A stretch of DNA of 64,000 nt from positions 248,001-312,000 of the forward strand of contig NZ_LT607409.1 in assembly GCF_900091505.1 (NCBI RefSeq), given 5' to 3'. The notes beneath the pieces were generated by a model. That model made no database searches. It was not told where the DNA came from and saw only the letters and a list, made by a program, of their open reading frames with translations. Positions 9,705-20,567 of the stretch are shown here, piece by piece. Made by a program: the position numbers and the translations under genes. The stretch is from Micromonospora chokoriensis. GTDB lineage: Bacteria; Actinomycetota; Actinomycetes; Mycobacteriales; Micromonosporaceae. The stretch's first letter is position 1, and each line of letters opens with the position of its first letter.

Positions 9705-10041
9705 CAAGGCTCCTGGCGATCTCGACAGCAGTGGCGAAACCGGACCCGCAGGCACCGACCGGACGGTCGGACACCGGACGCCACCCGGGGGGCCGAGCAG
9801 CGGCGGGACCTCCCGTGATTCTCCCATGGAGAGCTGCGTGCCCCACCTTCGCCACCGTCTTCGGCCAAGGACCGGCGTACCCCTTCTCCCCTTACCGATC
9901 GGGCTCGATCCGGCGACGCGACCGTCGGGCCGGCCGCCCGCCCGGCGCGTACCCCCCTTGCGGTCCTCCCGGGGCGGCGGGCGACCCAGCGGGCCCGCGT
10001 ACCCTGAATGGTCGGTGACCTGCCGCCTCGAAGGGGAGACG
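9705..10041. other. Divergent intergenic region between pruA and a membrane-protein gene
   Basis: These 337 bases separate two divergently read genes and must hold the promoters of both. I see no convincing ORF, RNA gene or clear operator. Local short runs such as GGACCGGCGTACCCC are present but not repeated. Confidence 0.5.
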
Positions 10042-11148
10042 ATGACCAAGCAGCCCGGCCGCGTCCCGGCCGCCGAGTCGGACGACCCGGCTGCCGACGC
10101 CGCCAGCCCTCGCAGCGGGCCGCTGCCCGCGCCCGGCGCGGCGGTCCTCGCGCTGCTGGCGCTCGCGTGGCTGACCGCCATGCTCTGGTCCACGCGGGAG
10201 GCCATCACCTCGGCGGCGGCCGGCGTCACCGCGATCAGCCTCTCCGCGTTCGCCCTGCCCGGGGTGATCTCGGCCGCGCTGGTGGCCGGGGCGGCCGTCG
10301 CGCTGGCCGCGGCCAACCTGCTGTCCCGCCGGTACGGCGACTGGGCCAGCCTGCGCTTCACCGGGGCGATCGGCGGCGGCATGCTGGTCGGTCTGGGCTC
10401 CGCGCTGGCGATCAACCTCACCTACTTCGGCACCTCGACCACCAACGTGATCGCCGGCACCACGGCCGCCGCCGCGATCATCGGAGGTGCCGTGGCCGCC
10501 GCGCGGAACGCCCCGGCGGTCGGCGCGGTGGTGGCCGCCGCGCTGGGCACCCTCCTCTTCGTGGTCGCGTTCAGCCAGGCCCGGGACCCGCTGTTCGACC
10601 TGTTTGGGGCCGGCGACAGCCAACAGTCCGTGGTCGACGCGGCCAAGTGGGTGTCCCGCACCGAATCGCTCGTCGCCGGGCTGCTCGCCGGACTGCTCGC
10701 CTACGGCTACCTGACCTGGTCGCGACGCCGCGCCCTGCGCCGCGACCCCGAGGCTCCGGCCCTGCGCTGGCCGGCGTATCTGCTCGCCGGCGCCGGACCA
10801 GGGCTGTTCCTCCTGCTCGCCGAGGTGATCATCCGGGTCGGTGGGCGATCGCTGCTCGATCTGGCCAGCGCGCTCAGCGAGGCCGACGCGGTGGCGCAGA
10901 CGTCGCTGGGCACCTCACGGGTGGACAACGGCATCTGGGTGCTCTTCGTCGGGGCGCTGACCGCGCTCATCGCGTTCGGCCGCACCCTCGGCCCCGCGCA
11001 CAGCGACGACGAACCGGCCGACAACCCACAGACCGCCACGGACCCGGCCGGCGCGGACCGGGTCACCGCCGAGCCGGACGAGCCGGACCCGGCCGAGGTG
11101 TTCGACAGGCTCGACACCGACCCGGCCAAGGCCGACCCGGCCCGCTGA
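10042..11148 (+). CDS. Polytopic membrane protein, unknown function
   Basis: The protein has 368 residues. A short acidic N-terminus is followed by about eight hydrophobic segments (from about residue 35 to 310), many rich in Ala and Gly, for example AITSAAAGVTAISLSAFALP and TGAIGGGMLVGLGSALAINL. A hydrophilic Asp/Pro-rich tail of about 50 residues ends the protein. The start ATG is preceded by GGGGAGAC. I know of similar conserved actinobacterial membrane proteins but no assigned function. Confidence 0.75.
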   Translation: MTKQPGRVPAAESDDPAADAASPRSGPLPAPGAAVLALLALAWLTAMLWSTREAITSAAAGVTAISLSAFALPGVISAALVAGAAVALAAANLLSRRYGDWASLRFTGAIGGGMLVGLGSALAINLTYFGTSTTNVIAGTTAAAAIIGGAVAAARNAPAVGAVVAAALGTLLFVVAFSQARDPLFDLFGAGDSQQSVVDAAKWVSRTESLVAGLLAGLLAYGYLTWSRRRALRRDPEAPALRWPAYLLAGAGPGLFLLLAEVIIRVGGRSLLDLASALSEADAVAQTSLGTSRVDNGIWVLFVGALTALIAFGRTLGPAHSDDEPADNPQTATDPAGADRVTAEPDEPDPAEVFDRLDTDPAKADPAR

Positions 11149-11156
11149 CGTCGGTC

Positions 11157-11284
11157 GGCGTCCGGCTCGCCGCGATCGGGTCGTACCTCGCGGCACCCTT
11201 TCGTGGGGTCCGGCTTCGCCGGTCGCGGTCCCGGCGCACCGTTCGCGGCGTCCGGCTCGCCGCAGGCGGGTCGGACCTCGCGGC
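11157..11284. repeat. Two 38-bp direct repeats between convergent genes
   Basis: The stretches 11157-11194 and 11247-11284 are direct repeats (start GGCGTCCGGCTCGCCGC) that differ at four positions and are spaced 90 bp apart. They lie between the ends of the membrane-protein gene and the 11303-11812 gene. No stem-loop terminator is obvious here. Confidence 0.7.
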
Positions 11285-11302
11285 GCTGGTGCGGTCTTCT
11301 GC

Positions 11303-11812
11303 TCAGCTCGCCGCGCGCAGCAGCTGGTCCAGCTCCGTCACGTCGTACCACTCCAGCTCGTGGTCCTCAGCGCCGTCGACGGCGAACTGGGCATCGGGAT
11401 CGCCGGCTGCCGCCTCAGCCACCACGTCAGCCGCCGCGGTGACGTCCTCGACCGCGTCCGCGCCATCCACGTGGATGGCCGCGATGGCACCGACCGGCAC
11501 GCGGTCGGCCAACGTCACCGTGCTGGAACCCAGCTCACCGTCGCCCCGCCCCACCGCGCCCGCCGGCAGGTCGGCCGAGACGACGACACGGCGACGGGGC
11601 GCGTCCGGGTCGGCCCGGAGCAGGTGCAGCGCGTCCTGGGCGGCCCGGGTGAACGCGACGTACTCCAACTCCTCCTCGTCGCCCTCGGCGTACCACTCAC
11701 GCAGCGCCGGGGTCACGGCATGAGCCTCGTCGGCGGCCAGGCCCTCGGCACGCAACCGGGCCAGCATCGGTACGGTCGCCGGCACGTACACCCGGACAAG
11801 CTCGTCGGTCAC
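11303..11812 (-). CDS. Conserved actinobacterial protein (DUF6912-like)
   Basis: The protein has 169 residues, cytosolic and acidic. The N-terminus [20 protein letters not shown] and the stretch [19 protein letters not shown] resemble a small actinobacterial family of unknown function (DUF6912, from memory). The GTG at 11812 carries GGGGAGACGACCG upstream and gives the usual family start. It is convergent with the membrane-protein gene. Confidence 0.7.
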   Translation of the reverse strand: MTDELVRVYVPATVPMLARLRAEGLAADEAHAVTPALREWYAEGDEEELEYVAFTRAAQDALHLLRADPDAPRRRVVVSADLPAGAVGRGDGELGSSTVTLADRVPVGAIAAIHVDGADAVEDVTAAADVVAEAAAGDPDAQFAVDGAEDHELEWYDVTELDQLLRAAS

Positions 11813-12027
11813 CGGTCGTCTCCCCGCTTCGTCCACCGCCGGCGGCCGCCGGCACGGGCGCAGATCATGCCGCACGCCGTGACCGTCATACACCCCGCCT
11901 CCGGCCGGTGGAAGTTTCCGGCCGGTGTGTCCTCGCACGGCCCGACCTGTCGCCGGGAGCCGGGTGCTGGGCGGCGAGAGCCGTCGGTGGCAAACTGAGC
12001 CAAACGTCATCAACCCCGGGAGTTCCT

Positions 12028-12255
12028 GTGGAGCCGAGGTTCCTGCTGCTCTCCGACGTCGCCGCCGAGCTGAACGTGTCGGACTCGCAGGTCTACCACA
12101 TGGTGCGCAGCGGCGAACTGCCCGCGATCAAGATCGGCGGACGCGGACAGTGGCGCGTCGAACGCGCGCGACTGGAGGACTACATAGCGCGCAAATATCA
12201 CGAGACAGCTGAATGGGTGCAGAGCAACCCCTTGATCGACCGCGACCCGGAGTAG
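12028..12255 (+). CDS. Excisionase/BldC-type helix-turn-helix protein
   Basis: This is a 75-residue single-domain protein. [20 protein letters not shown] is a MerR-like helix-turn-helix, followed by the wing [19 protein letters not shown] and LEDYI. This architecture is shared by phage excisionases and by small developmental regulators of the BldC type in actinobacteria. With no integrase nearby, a chromosomal regulator is more likely. The GTG at 12028 has GGGAGTT upstream. The long in-frame 5' extension is not protein-like. Confidence 0.85.
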   Translation: MEPRFLLLSDVAAELNVSDSQVYHMVRSGELPAIKIGGRGQWRVERARLEDYIARKYHETAEWVQSNPLIDRDPE

Positions 12256-12335
12256 TCCGCCCTGGCAGCGGGCGATCACTCTGCGGGCCGACCCCGGCCC
12301 GGCGCGCATCCCGTCGCTCCGGCGCACCACGCCTC

Positions 12336-12435
12336 ACCCCCTCACCTCGGCGCTCCCTCACTCCCCTCACCTCTGCGCTCCCTCACTCCCCTCACCTCTG
12401 CGCTCCCTCACCCCCCTGACCTCGGCGCTCCCTCA
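12336..12435. repeat. 25-bp tandem repeat, four copies
   Basis: The core GCGCTCCCTCA recurs at 12350, 12375, 12400 and 12425, giving an exact 25-bp period with few mismatches. It sits in the 341-base gap (12256-12596) between the HTH gene and the Rv3235-like gene. Pyrimidine-rich on the plus strand. No coding sense is apparent. Confidence 0.85.
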
Positions 12436-12467
12436 ACCACCTCGCCTCGGCGGGATAACGCGACGTC

Positions 12468-12493
12468 GGCGAAGTGGAGTGGATCACTTCGCC
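12468..12493. other. Short hairpin containing GAGTGGATCA
   Basis: GGCGAAGTG and CACTTCGCC form a perfect 9-bp stem with an 8-nt loop. The GAGTGGATCA inside equals one end of the GATC-anchored repeat family seen at 13410, 34427 and 53992, so it may be a remnant of it. Confidence 0.6.
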
Positions 12494-12596
12494 CTGAGCC
12501 CGACTCACCCTTCGGGCATTGACCGGGGCCGCTTCGTCGGCCAATATTGGGCTTGCCGCAGGCAAACGAAAGCAAACGCAAGATCAAGGGGGCATG

Positions 12597-13187
12597 ATGA
12601 GCGAGGCGCGACCCGGCCCCTCCCGACCACCCGTGCGGCTGCGCCCCGTCCCACCCGTCGACCCCCCGTACGTCGACGAGACCGATGGGTCGTACTGGCC
12701 GGCGCCCACCCGCGGGCAGCTCGCCCTCGACCTGTTCGCCTCGACACGGCGGGACCCGGTCCGACCTCCCGAACGCCGGGCCGTCCTTCGCCCGGTGCCC
12801 GCTCGGCCCACCACTCACCCGACCGCGTCGCTACCTGGTGCGACCGCCCCGGAGTCCGCCCGAGCCGCGCACCGTTTCGTCGGCACCTGCCTGGAAGTGA
12901 TCAACGGCTACCGGTCACCGGCGCAGGTGCGCGCGTTGCTCGACCCGCCCCGAGCGGCCGACCTGCTGGCCGAGCTGGCACGCGCATCCGCGCGCACCGG
13001 GGCACCTCGCCGCCGGGCATCCCGACCGGCGGTCCGACTACTACGCCTCCGTGTCTGCGAACCCCGGGAAACGGCCGTCGAGGCGGCTGCCGTCCTCACC
13101 GGCGCGGCTGGCCGGAGCTGGGCGATGGCGCTCCGCCTGGAACACCGCCGGGGCCGCTGGCTCTGCACCGCCCTGCACGTCCTCTGA
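12597..13187 (+). CDS. Rv3235-family protein
   Basis: The protein has 196 residues. It has a Pro/Arg-rich, probably disordered N-terminal half. A C-terminal domain (about 100-196) holds AHRFVGTCLEVINGYRSPAQ, LLDPPRAADLLAEL and WAMALRLEHRRGRWLCTALH. This matches the actinobacterial Rv3235 family encoded beside secA, and secA is the next gene here too (convergent). Function is unknown. ATGATG at 12594-12599 offers two starts. The second was chosen because AAGGGGG is too close to the first. Confidence 0.8.
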   Translation: MSEARPGPSRPPVRLRPVPPVDPPYVDETDGSYWPAPTRGQLALDLFASTRRDPVRPPERRAVLRPVPARPTTHPTASLPGATAPESARAAHRFVGTCLEVINGYRSPAQVRALLDPPRAADLLAELARASARTGAPRRRASRPAVRLLRLRVCEPRETAVEAAAVLTGAAGRSWAMALRLEHRRGRWLCTALHVL

Positions 13188-13236
13188 CCGACGCGCCCAG
13201 GCCAAGACCAGGCCGACCCGTCCGATGCCAGGGCGA

Positions 13237-13366
13237 GGCCAGGCCGGAGCCAGGCCAGGCCAGGCCGGAGCCAGGCCAGGCCAGGCCGGAGCCAGGCCAG
13301 GCCAGGCCGGAGCCAGGCCAGGCCGGAGCCAGGCCAGGCCAGGCCGGAGCCAGGCCAGGCCGGAGC
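13237..13366. repeat. 21-bp tandem repeat with 16-bp variants
   Basis: GGAGC recurs at 13246, 13267, 13288, 13309, 13325, 13346 and 13362, so units are 21 bp, with two 16-bp units that lack one CAGGC step. The whole array is built from CCAGG/GGCCA steps. It lies between the 3' ends of the Rv3235-like gene and secA and has no credible ORF. Confidence 0.85.
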
Positions 13367-13409
13367 CGACAGATCGCCCCTCTTCAGGCCAAGCCGTACC
13401 GGCCGGGCT

Positions 13410-13486
13410 TGATCGACTCGGGTTCTTGGAAGTCGGGCGATCAAGCTGCCGACGACACCCCGGGTTTCTGGAAACGGAGTCGATCA
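13410..13486. repeat. GATC-anchored imperfect inverted repeat (family A)
   Basis: The element begins TGATCGACTCGGGTTC and ends GGAGTCGATCA. The arms are imperfectly complementary. Copies with the same ends and internal GGAAAC-type sequence occur at 34427-34505 and 53992-54066. It lies between the tandem array and the secA terminator. It looks like a dispersed palindromic repeat and not a gene. Confidence 0.7.
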
Positions 13487-13507
13487 TCAGGAGTGCGGGC
13501 CGTGGAC

Positions 13508-13547
13508 GACGAACGGGTCCCGGCCATCAGGCCGGGACCCGTTCGTC
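13508..13547 (-). terminator. Terminator after secA
   Basis: A perfect 18-bp stem (GACGAACGGGTCCCGGCC and its complement) with loop ATCA lies 13 nt beyond the secA stop. It could stop transcription from either side. Confidence 0.88.
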
Positions 13548-13559
13548 AGGTGCTGTTGG

Positions 13560-16487
<2,928 letters not shown>

Positions 16488-16655
16488 GGATCAACGCTCC
16501 CCTAGACGGTCTCGAACCATCGTAGGCGCTCCATCGGCGTGATGGTCACTGGTAGCGGCGGTCCATTACGCCGAACCCGACATAACTCACGTAGCAGGTA
16601 CGCCGGGGACGTTATCCGGTTACGCCGTCGGCGAACGTTGCGGCACGATGCACGA

Positions 16656-17807
16656 GTGGAGCCCGTAGAGATCATCGAGGACGGCGTGCTGCTGCGGCCC
16701 TGGCGGGAGGCCGACGCCGAGGCCGTGCACCGCGCCTGCCAGGACCCGGACATCCAGCGCTGGACGACAGTGCCGCGCCCGTACCGGCCGGAACACGCGC
16801 TCGGTTTCGTCACCGAGGTGACCGGACGGGCCTGGGCGGAGGGCAGCGGCGCTCCGTTCGCGGTCTGCGACCCGGCGACCGGTGACCTGCTCGGCTCCTG
16901 CGGTTTGATCTCCATCGACCAGGCCGGCACCGGTGAGATCGGCTACTGGACCGCCCCGTGGGCGCGGGGCCGGGGGGTGATGGTCCGGGCCACCCGGGCG
17001 GTGGCCCGCTGGTCCTTCGACGGCCTGGGGCTGCGCCGGTTGATCTGGCAGGCCGAGGTGGGCAACCACGCCTCCCGGCTGGTGGCGCTGCGGGCTGGTT
17101 TCCGGGTCGACGGCCGGCTGCGGCTGGCCGACCCGGCGCCGCACGGCACTGCGGACGGCTGGATCGGCTCCCTGCTGCCCGGTGAGGTGCCCGCGCCGGG
17201 TTCGACCGGGCCGGCCGGTCCGGGCACCCTGGCCGCCCGGCGGGCCGCCGTCTTCGGCCGCCCGCAGCCCGTCCTGTTCGCCTCCGCCGCGGCCGGCGAG
17301 CTGCGGCTGCGTCCCATGGAGGAGCAGGACCTGGACGCCGTGGTGCGGACCTGCCAGGACCCGGAGAGCATCCGCTGGACCACGGTGCCGGACCCGTACG
17401 ACCGAACCGACGCGCAGGGTTACCTGGCGTACGGCCGGCACGCCTGGGCGCGGGGGGACGCCGCCTGTTTCGTGATCGCCGACCCCGACGACCAGTACGT
17501 GGGCACCATCGACCTTCGACTCTCCGCCGGTGACCCGCTGCTGGCGGACGTGGGGTTCATGACCGCCCCGGAGGCCCGTGGCCGGGGATACCTGCCGGCC
17601 GCGCTGGTCGCGCTCAGCGCCTGGGGTTTCAGCACGGTGGGCCTGGCCCGCATCGAGTGGCGGGCGAACGTCGGCAACACCTCCTCCCGCCGGGCGGCGG
17701 AGAAGGCGGGCTTCACCGTCGAGGGGACCGCCCGGGGTGGGGTGCAGCACCGGGGCGAGCGCGTCGACGTGTGGGTGGGCGCGCTGCTCGCCAAGGACCT
17801 GGCGTGA
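16656..17807 (+). CDS. Tandem GNAT acetyltransferase (two domains)
   Basis: The protein has 383 residues made of two complete RimJ/RimL-type GNAT domains, about 1-175 and 215-383, joined by a Pro/Gly/Ala linker. Each repeats the same series: LRPWREADAEAVHRACQDP and LRPMEEQDLDAVVRTCQDP, then RWTTVP, GEIGYWTAPWARGRGVM and DVGFMTAPEARGRGYLP (acetyl-CoA pyrophosphate loop), then EVGNHASRLVALRAGF and NVGNTSSRRAAEKAGF. The two halves arose by duplication. The substrate is unknown; N-terminal or small-molecule amines are typical. The GTG at 16656 is the first family-like start. Its stop overlaps the next gene by GTGA. Confidence 0.88.
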   Translation: MEPVEIIEDGVLLRPWREADAEAVHRACQDPDIQRWTTVPRPYRPEHALGFVTEVTGRAWAEGSGAPFAVCDPATGDLLGSCGLISIDQAGTGEIGYWTAPWARGRGVMVRATRAVARWSFDGLGLRRLIWQAEVGNHASRLVALRAGFRVDGRLRLADPAPHGTADGWIGSLLPGEVPAPGSTGPAGPGTLAARRAAVFGRPQPVLFASAAAGELRLRPMEEQDLDAVVRTCQDPESIRWTTVPDPYDRTDAQGYLAYGRHAWARGDAACFVIADPDDQYVGTIDLRLSAGDPLLADVGFMTAPEARGRGYLPAALVALSAWGFSTVGLARIEWRANVGNTSSRRAAEKAGFTVEGTARGGVQHRGERVDVWVGALLAKDLA

Positions 17808-18916
17808 GCTTCGAGCAGGTCGTGGAGGCGCACGGGGTGCGACTGCGGCCGTTCCGCACCGAGGACGTCCCCGACATCGTCGACGGCCTGGCCGATCCGG
17901 TCAGCCAACGGTTCATGACCGGCCCGCCGAATCCGTACACCGAGGCCGACGCCCGTTGGTGGATCGACGTCGGGGCCCCGGCGGTCTGGACCGGCGGCGG
18001 CGCGGCGTACGCCGTCGCGGACCCGACCACGGACCGGCTGCTGGGCATGGCGACGCTGAACAATCCGTCGCCGGCCCGAGGACAGGCCGGGATCGGATAT
18101 TGGGTACGACCCGCGGCGCGCGGGCGCGGGGTCGCCACGGCGGGTACCCGCGCGCTGAGTGACCACGCGATCGCCGCCGGAACAGCCCGCCTGGAGTTGC
18201 TGACCCACCCGGAGAACACGCCGAGCCAGCGGGTCGCGCTGGCCGCCGGCTTCCGCTACGAGGGATCGCGCCGGTCGGCCGCCATCGCCCGCGGCGGGGG
18301 TCGGCACGATCTGCTGGCCTGGGTACGCCTCGCCGACGATCCGCCCGGCCCGGTCGCCCGACTGCTGCCCGACCTGCCCGACGGGGTGCTCACCGATCAG
18401 GTGGTGGCGCTGCGGCGACTCGCGCCGGGCGACGCGGAGCTGATGTACCGGCTGCACAGCCGACCCGAGGTGGTGGCGAACCAGGCGCCACCGGTGCCGC
18501 CGACGCGGGAGGCGATCGAGCGGCGCTGCCGTCTCGCGGAGAGCGGATGGTTGACCGGCGAGATCGCCCGACTGCTGATCACCGACGTGTCCAGCGGGGA
18601 GCCGGTGGGCAGTTGCGGGCTGTCGTACACCGACGTGGCCGGCGGCGAGGCGTCGGTGGGCTACGCCCTGTTGCCCGACTGGCGTGGCCGGGGGTACGCG
18701 ACGCGGGCCGTCCGGCTGCTCGCGGCCTGGGCGTTCGGCGCGGTCGGCGTCGCCCGGCTGGCCGCCGGCACGGTGCCGGACAACATCGCGTCGCACCGGG
18801 TGCTGAAGCGGGTCGGTTTCCACGGTGAGGGCCTACAGCGCGGTCGCCTGCCGGGCCTCGACGGCACCCGTCTGGACGATCTGACCTTCGCGCTGCTCCC
18901 CGGCGACCTGCGATGA
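17804..18916 (+). CDS. Second tandem GNAT acetyltransferase
   Basis: The protein has 370 residues, again with two GNAT domains (about 1-170 and 190-370). The first carries IGYWVRPAARGRGVATAGTRA and HPENTPSQRVALAAGF. The second carries VGYALLPDWRGRGYATRAVR and VPDNIASHRVLKRVGF. It starts at a GTG that overlaps the stop of the preceding gene (GTGA), so translation is coupled and the two proteins, with four acetyltransferase folds in all, are probably made together. It ends just before a bidirectional terminator shared with hpf. Confidence 0.88.
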   Translation: MSFEQVVEAHGVRLRPFRTEDVPDIVDGLADPVSQRFMTGPPNPYTEADARWWIDVGAPAVWTGGGAAYAVADPTTDRLLGMATLNNPSPARGQAGIGYWVRPAARGRGVATAGTRALSDHAIAAGTARLELLTHPENTPSQRVALAAGFRYEGSRRSAAIARGGGRHDLLAWVRLADDPPGPVARLLPDLPDGVLTDQVVALRRLAPGDAELMYRLHSRPEVVANQAPPVPPTREAIERRCRLAESGWLTGEIARLLITDVSSGEPVGSCGLSYTDVAGGEASVGYALLPDWRGRGYATRAVRLLAAWAFGAVGVARLAAGTVPDNIASHRVLKRVGFHGEGLQRGRLPGLDGTRLDDLTFALLPGDLR

Positions 18917-18920
18917 CGGA

Positions 18921-18962
18921 TCACCGGGCCGTGGTGGGCGAACCCGCACCACGACCCGGTGA
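18921..18962. terminator. Bidirectional terminator between GNAT gene and hpf
   Basis: TCACCGGGCCGTGGTG pairs with its downstream complement (16 bp, one mismatch) across a 10-nt loop. It lies between the convergent ends of the GNAT gene and hpf. Confidence 0.8.
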
Positions 18963-18970
18963 CGTCGCGG

Positions 18971-19609
18971 TCAGGTGGCGAGGGAGATGATGCCGTAGTC
19001 GTAGGCGTGTCGCCGGTAGACGACGCTGGGGCGGCCGGACTCCTTGTCCTGGAACAGGTAGAAGTCGTGCCCGACCAGTTCCATCTCGAACAGCGCGTCG
19101 TCGATGGTCATCGGCTCCGCCGGGTGCACCTTCTCCCGGGCGATGTGCCACGGCTGCTGGTCGTCCTGCTCCTCCTCGACCCGCTCCGCGACGGCGGTGC
19201 CGGCGCGGGCACCGTCTGCCGGCGCGCTCAGCGCGGGGGCCACCAGGTCCGCGACGGGCAGGCCCGCGGTGGCCTCGGCGACGGAGATCGGCGTTTGCCG
19301 ACCCCGGTGTACGCGGCGACGGTCGGCCGCGCGGCGCAGCCGGGTGTCGAGCTTGGCGATGGCCGCGTCGAGCGCGCTGTAGAAGTCGTTCGTGCAGGCC
19401 TCGGCCCGAATGACCGGGCCCCGGGAGACGCAGGTGATCTCCACCCGCTGGCAGTGGTCGGCTTGGCGCGGATTGCGCTCGTGAAACAGCTCGACATCGA
19501 CACGAATAAGCTTGTGGTCGTAGCGTTCGATCTTTGCGAGTTTCTCGGCTACGTGTACCCGGTAATGGTCCGGCACTTCGACGTTTCGGCCCTTGACCAC
19601 GATGTCCAC
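18971..19609 (-). CDS. hpf: Long-form ribosome hibernation promoting factor
   Basis: The protein has 212 residues. The N-terminal S30AE/YfiA domain (about 1-95: VDIVVKGRNVEVPDHYRVHV, then AIAKLDTRLRRAADRRRVH) binds the 30S decoding centre. After a variable linker, the C-terminal dimerisation domain (about 155-212: PMTIDDALFEMELVGHDFYL, then YRRHAYDYGIISL) joins two 70S particles into an inactive 100S dimer. The GTG at 19609 is preceded by AGGGAGGT. It sits downstream of the comF-like gene on the same strand with a 246-nt gap, so it probably has its own promoter. Confidence 0.95.
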   Translation of the reverse strand: MDIVVKGRNVEVPDHYRVHVAEKLAKIERYDHKLIRVDVELFHERNPRQADHCQRVEITCVSRGPVIRAEACTNDFYSALDAAIAKLDTRLRRAADRRRVHRGRQTPISVAEATAGLPVADLVAPALSAPADGARAGTAVAERVEEEQDDQQPWHIAREKVHPAEPMTIDDALFEMELVGHDFYLFQDKESGRPSVVYRRHAYDYGIISLAT

Positions 19610-19855
19610 GTGACCTCCCTTGTTCGGACGGTCTTCGATCCGGTTAGCCCGGTCGCGCGCCGTGGGGAGACCCGCTGGCGTCGACCGGTTGGTACGGCTA
19701 CGCCTCCTCTCACCGCCAGGGGCGGGTGGGAAGACCTCCTACCCCCGACAGCGAAACGCTAACTCCTGTTCGCTCGACAGTCACCCCATGTTGCCGAGAC
19801 AGCCCAGGATTTTTCGCAGCTCGTACACCAATGGGTGAAACGGAAACACGATCGG

Positions 19856-20563
19856 TTACGAGTGGTGTCTTTTCTCGGTCGCCGCGAGCACCGCGGCCAC
19901 ACTGGGTGCCCACCCGGTGGCGGTCAGCACCCGGGCTGCGGCGGCCAGGGTGACGCCGGTGGTGACGATGTCGTCGAGCAGCACCACGACCGGTGCCCCG
20001 CTCGCGGCTCGGCCCCGGTCCGGCGCGGTGGAGCGCGGCCGGAACGCCGCTTCGGCCGCCGCCGCCCGACCGGTGCTGTCCAGGGTGACCGAGTCGGGTC
20101 GGGGCAGCGCGCGCAGCGGACGGTGCACCCGCACCGCCCAGCCGCTGCGGGCGAGACGGGCAGCGCAGTGCCGGGCCAGCCGGTCCAGGTGGTCCCCGTA
20201 CCGGGATCGGGCCGCTGCCGCCGTGTCCGGGACCGGGACCAGCGCCAGCGGCCCGGAGTCGCCGACCGCCGCCGCGACGACCTCCGCGAGCAGCGCGCCG
20301 AGGGGACGGGCCAGCCCGTGCCGGCCGTGTTCCTTGTACGCCAGCAGCGCCTCGCGCAGCGGGCCGGCGTACGGGCCGAGCGCGACACAGGGCGGCAGGC
20401 CCGGTGGGGCGGGTGTGGGCCGTACCGACAGTGGACGCAGCGCCTCCAGCGCGGTGACGCACGCCGGGCAGACCCCGTGCCGCAGGCCGGGCCGCCGCTC
20501 CCGACAGCCCGCGCAGGTGGTGGGCAGAACCAGGTCGGCGAGGTCCGCCCAGAGCCCGCTCAC
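19856..20563 (-). CDS. ComF-family phosphoribosyltransferase
   Basis: The protein has 235 residues. A zinc-finger-like N-terminus (CAGC, then CPAC at about 17-36) is followed by a type I phosphoribosyltransferase fold with the PRPP-binding loop VVVLLDDIVTTGVTLAAAA near the C-terminus. In naturally competent bacteria ComF helps DNA transformation; in actinobacteria the role is undefined. The GTG at 20563 lies 4 nt past the lpqB stop, so the gene is the last of the mtrA-mtrB-lpqB-comF run. Confidence 0.88.
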   Translation of the reverse strand: MSGLWADLADLVLPTTCAGCRERRPGLRHGVCPACVTALEALRPLSVRPTPAPPGLPPCVALGPYAGPLREALLAYKEHGRHGLARPLGALLAEVVAAAVGDSGPLALVPVPDTAAAARSRYGDHLDRLARHCAARLARSGWAVRVHRPLRALPRPDSVTLDSTGRAAAAEAAFRPRSTAPDRGRAASGAPVVVLLDDIVTTGVTLAAAARVLTATGWAPSVAAVLAATEKRHHS

Positions 20564-20567
20564 CGTG

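Noticed and set aside
9705..10421. In-frame 239-codon extension of pruA upstream
   Set aside because: Family length is about 540 residues, AGGAG precedes the ATG at 9704, and the extension overlaps the divergent membrane-protein gene.
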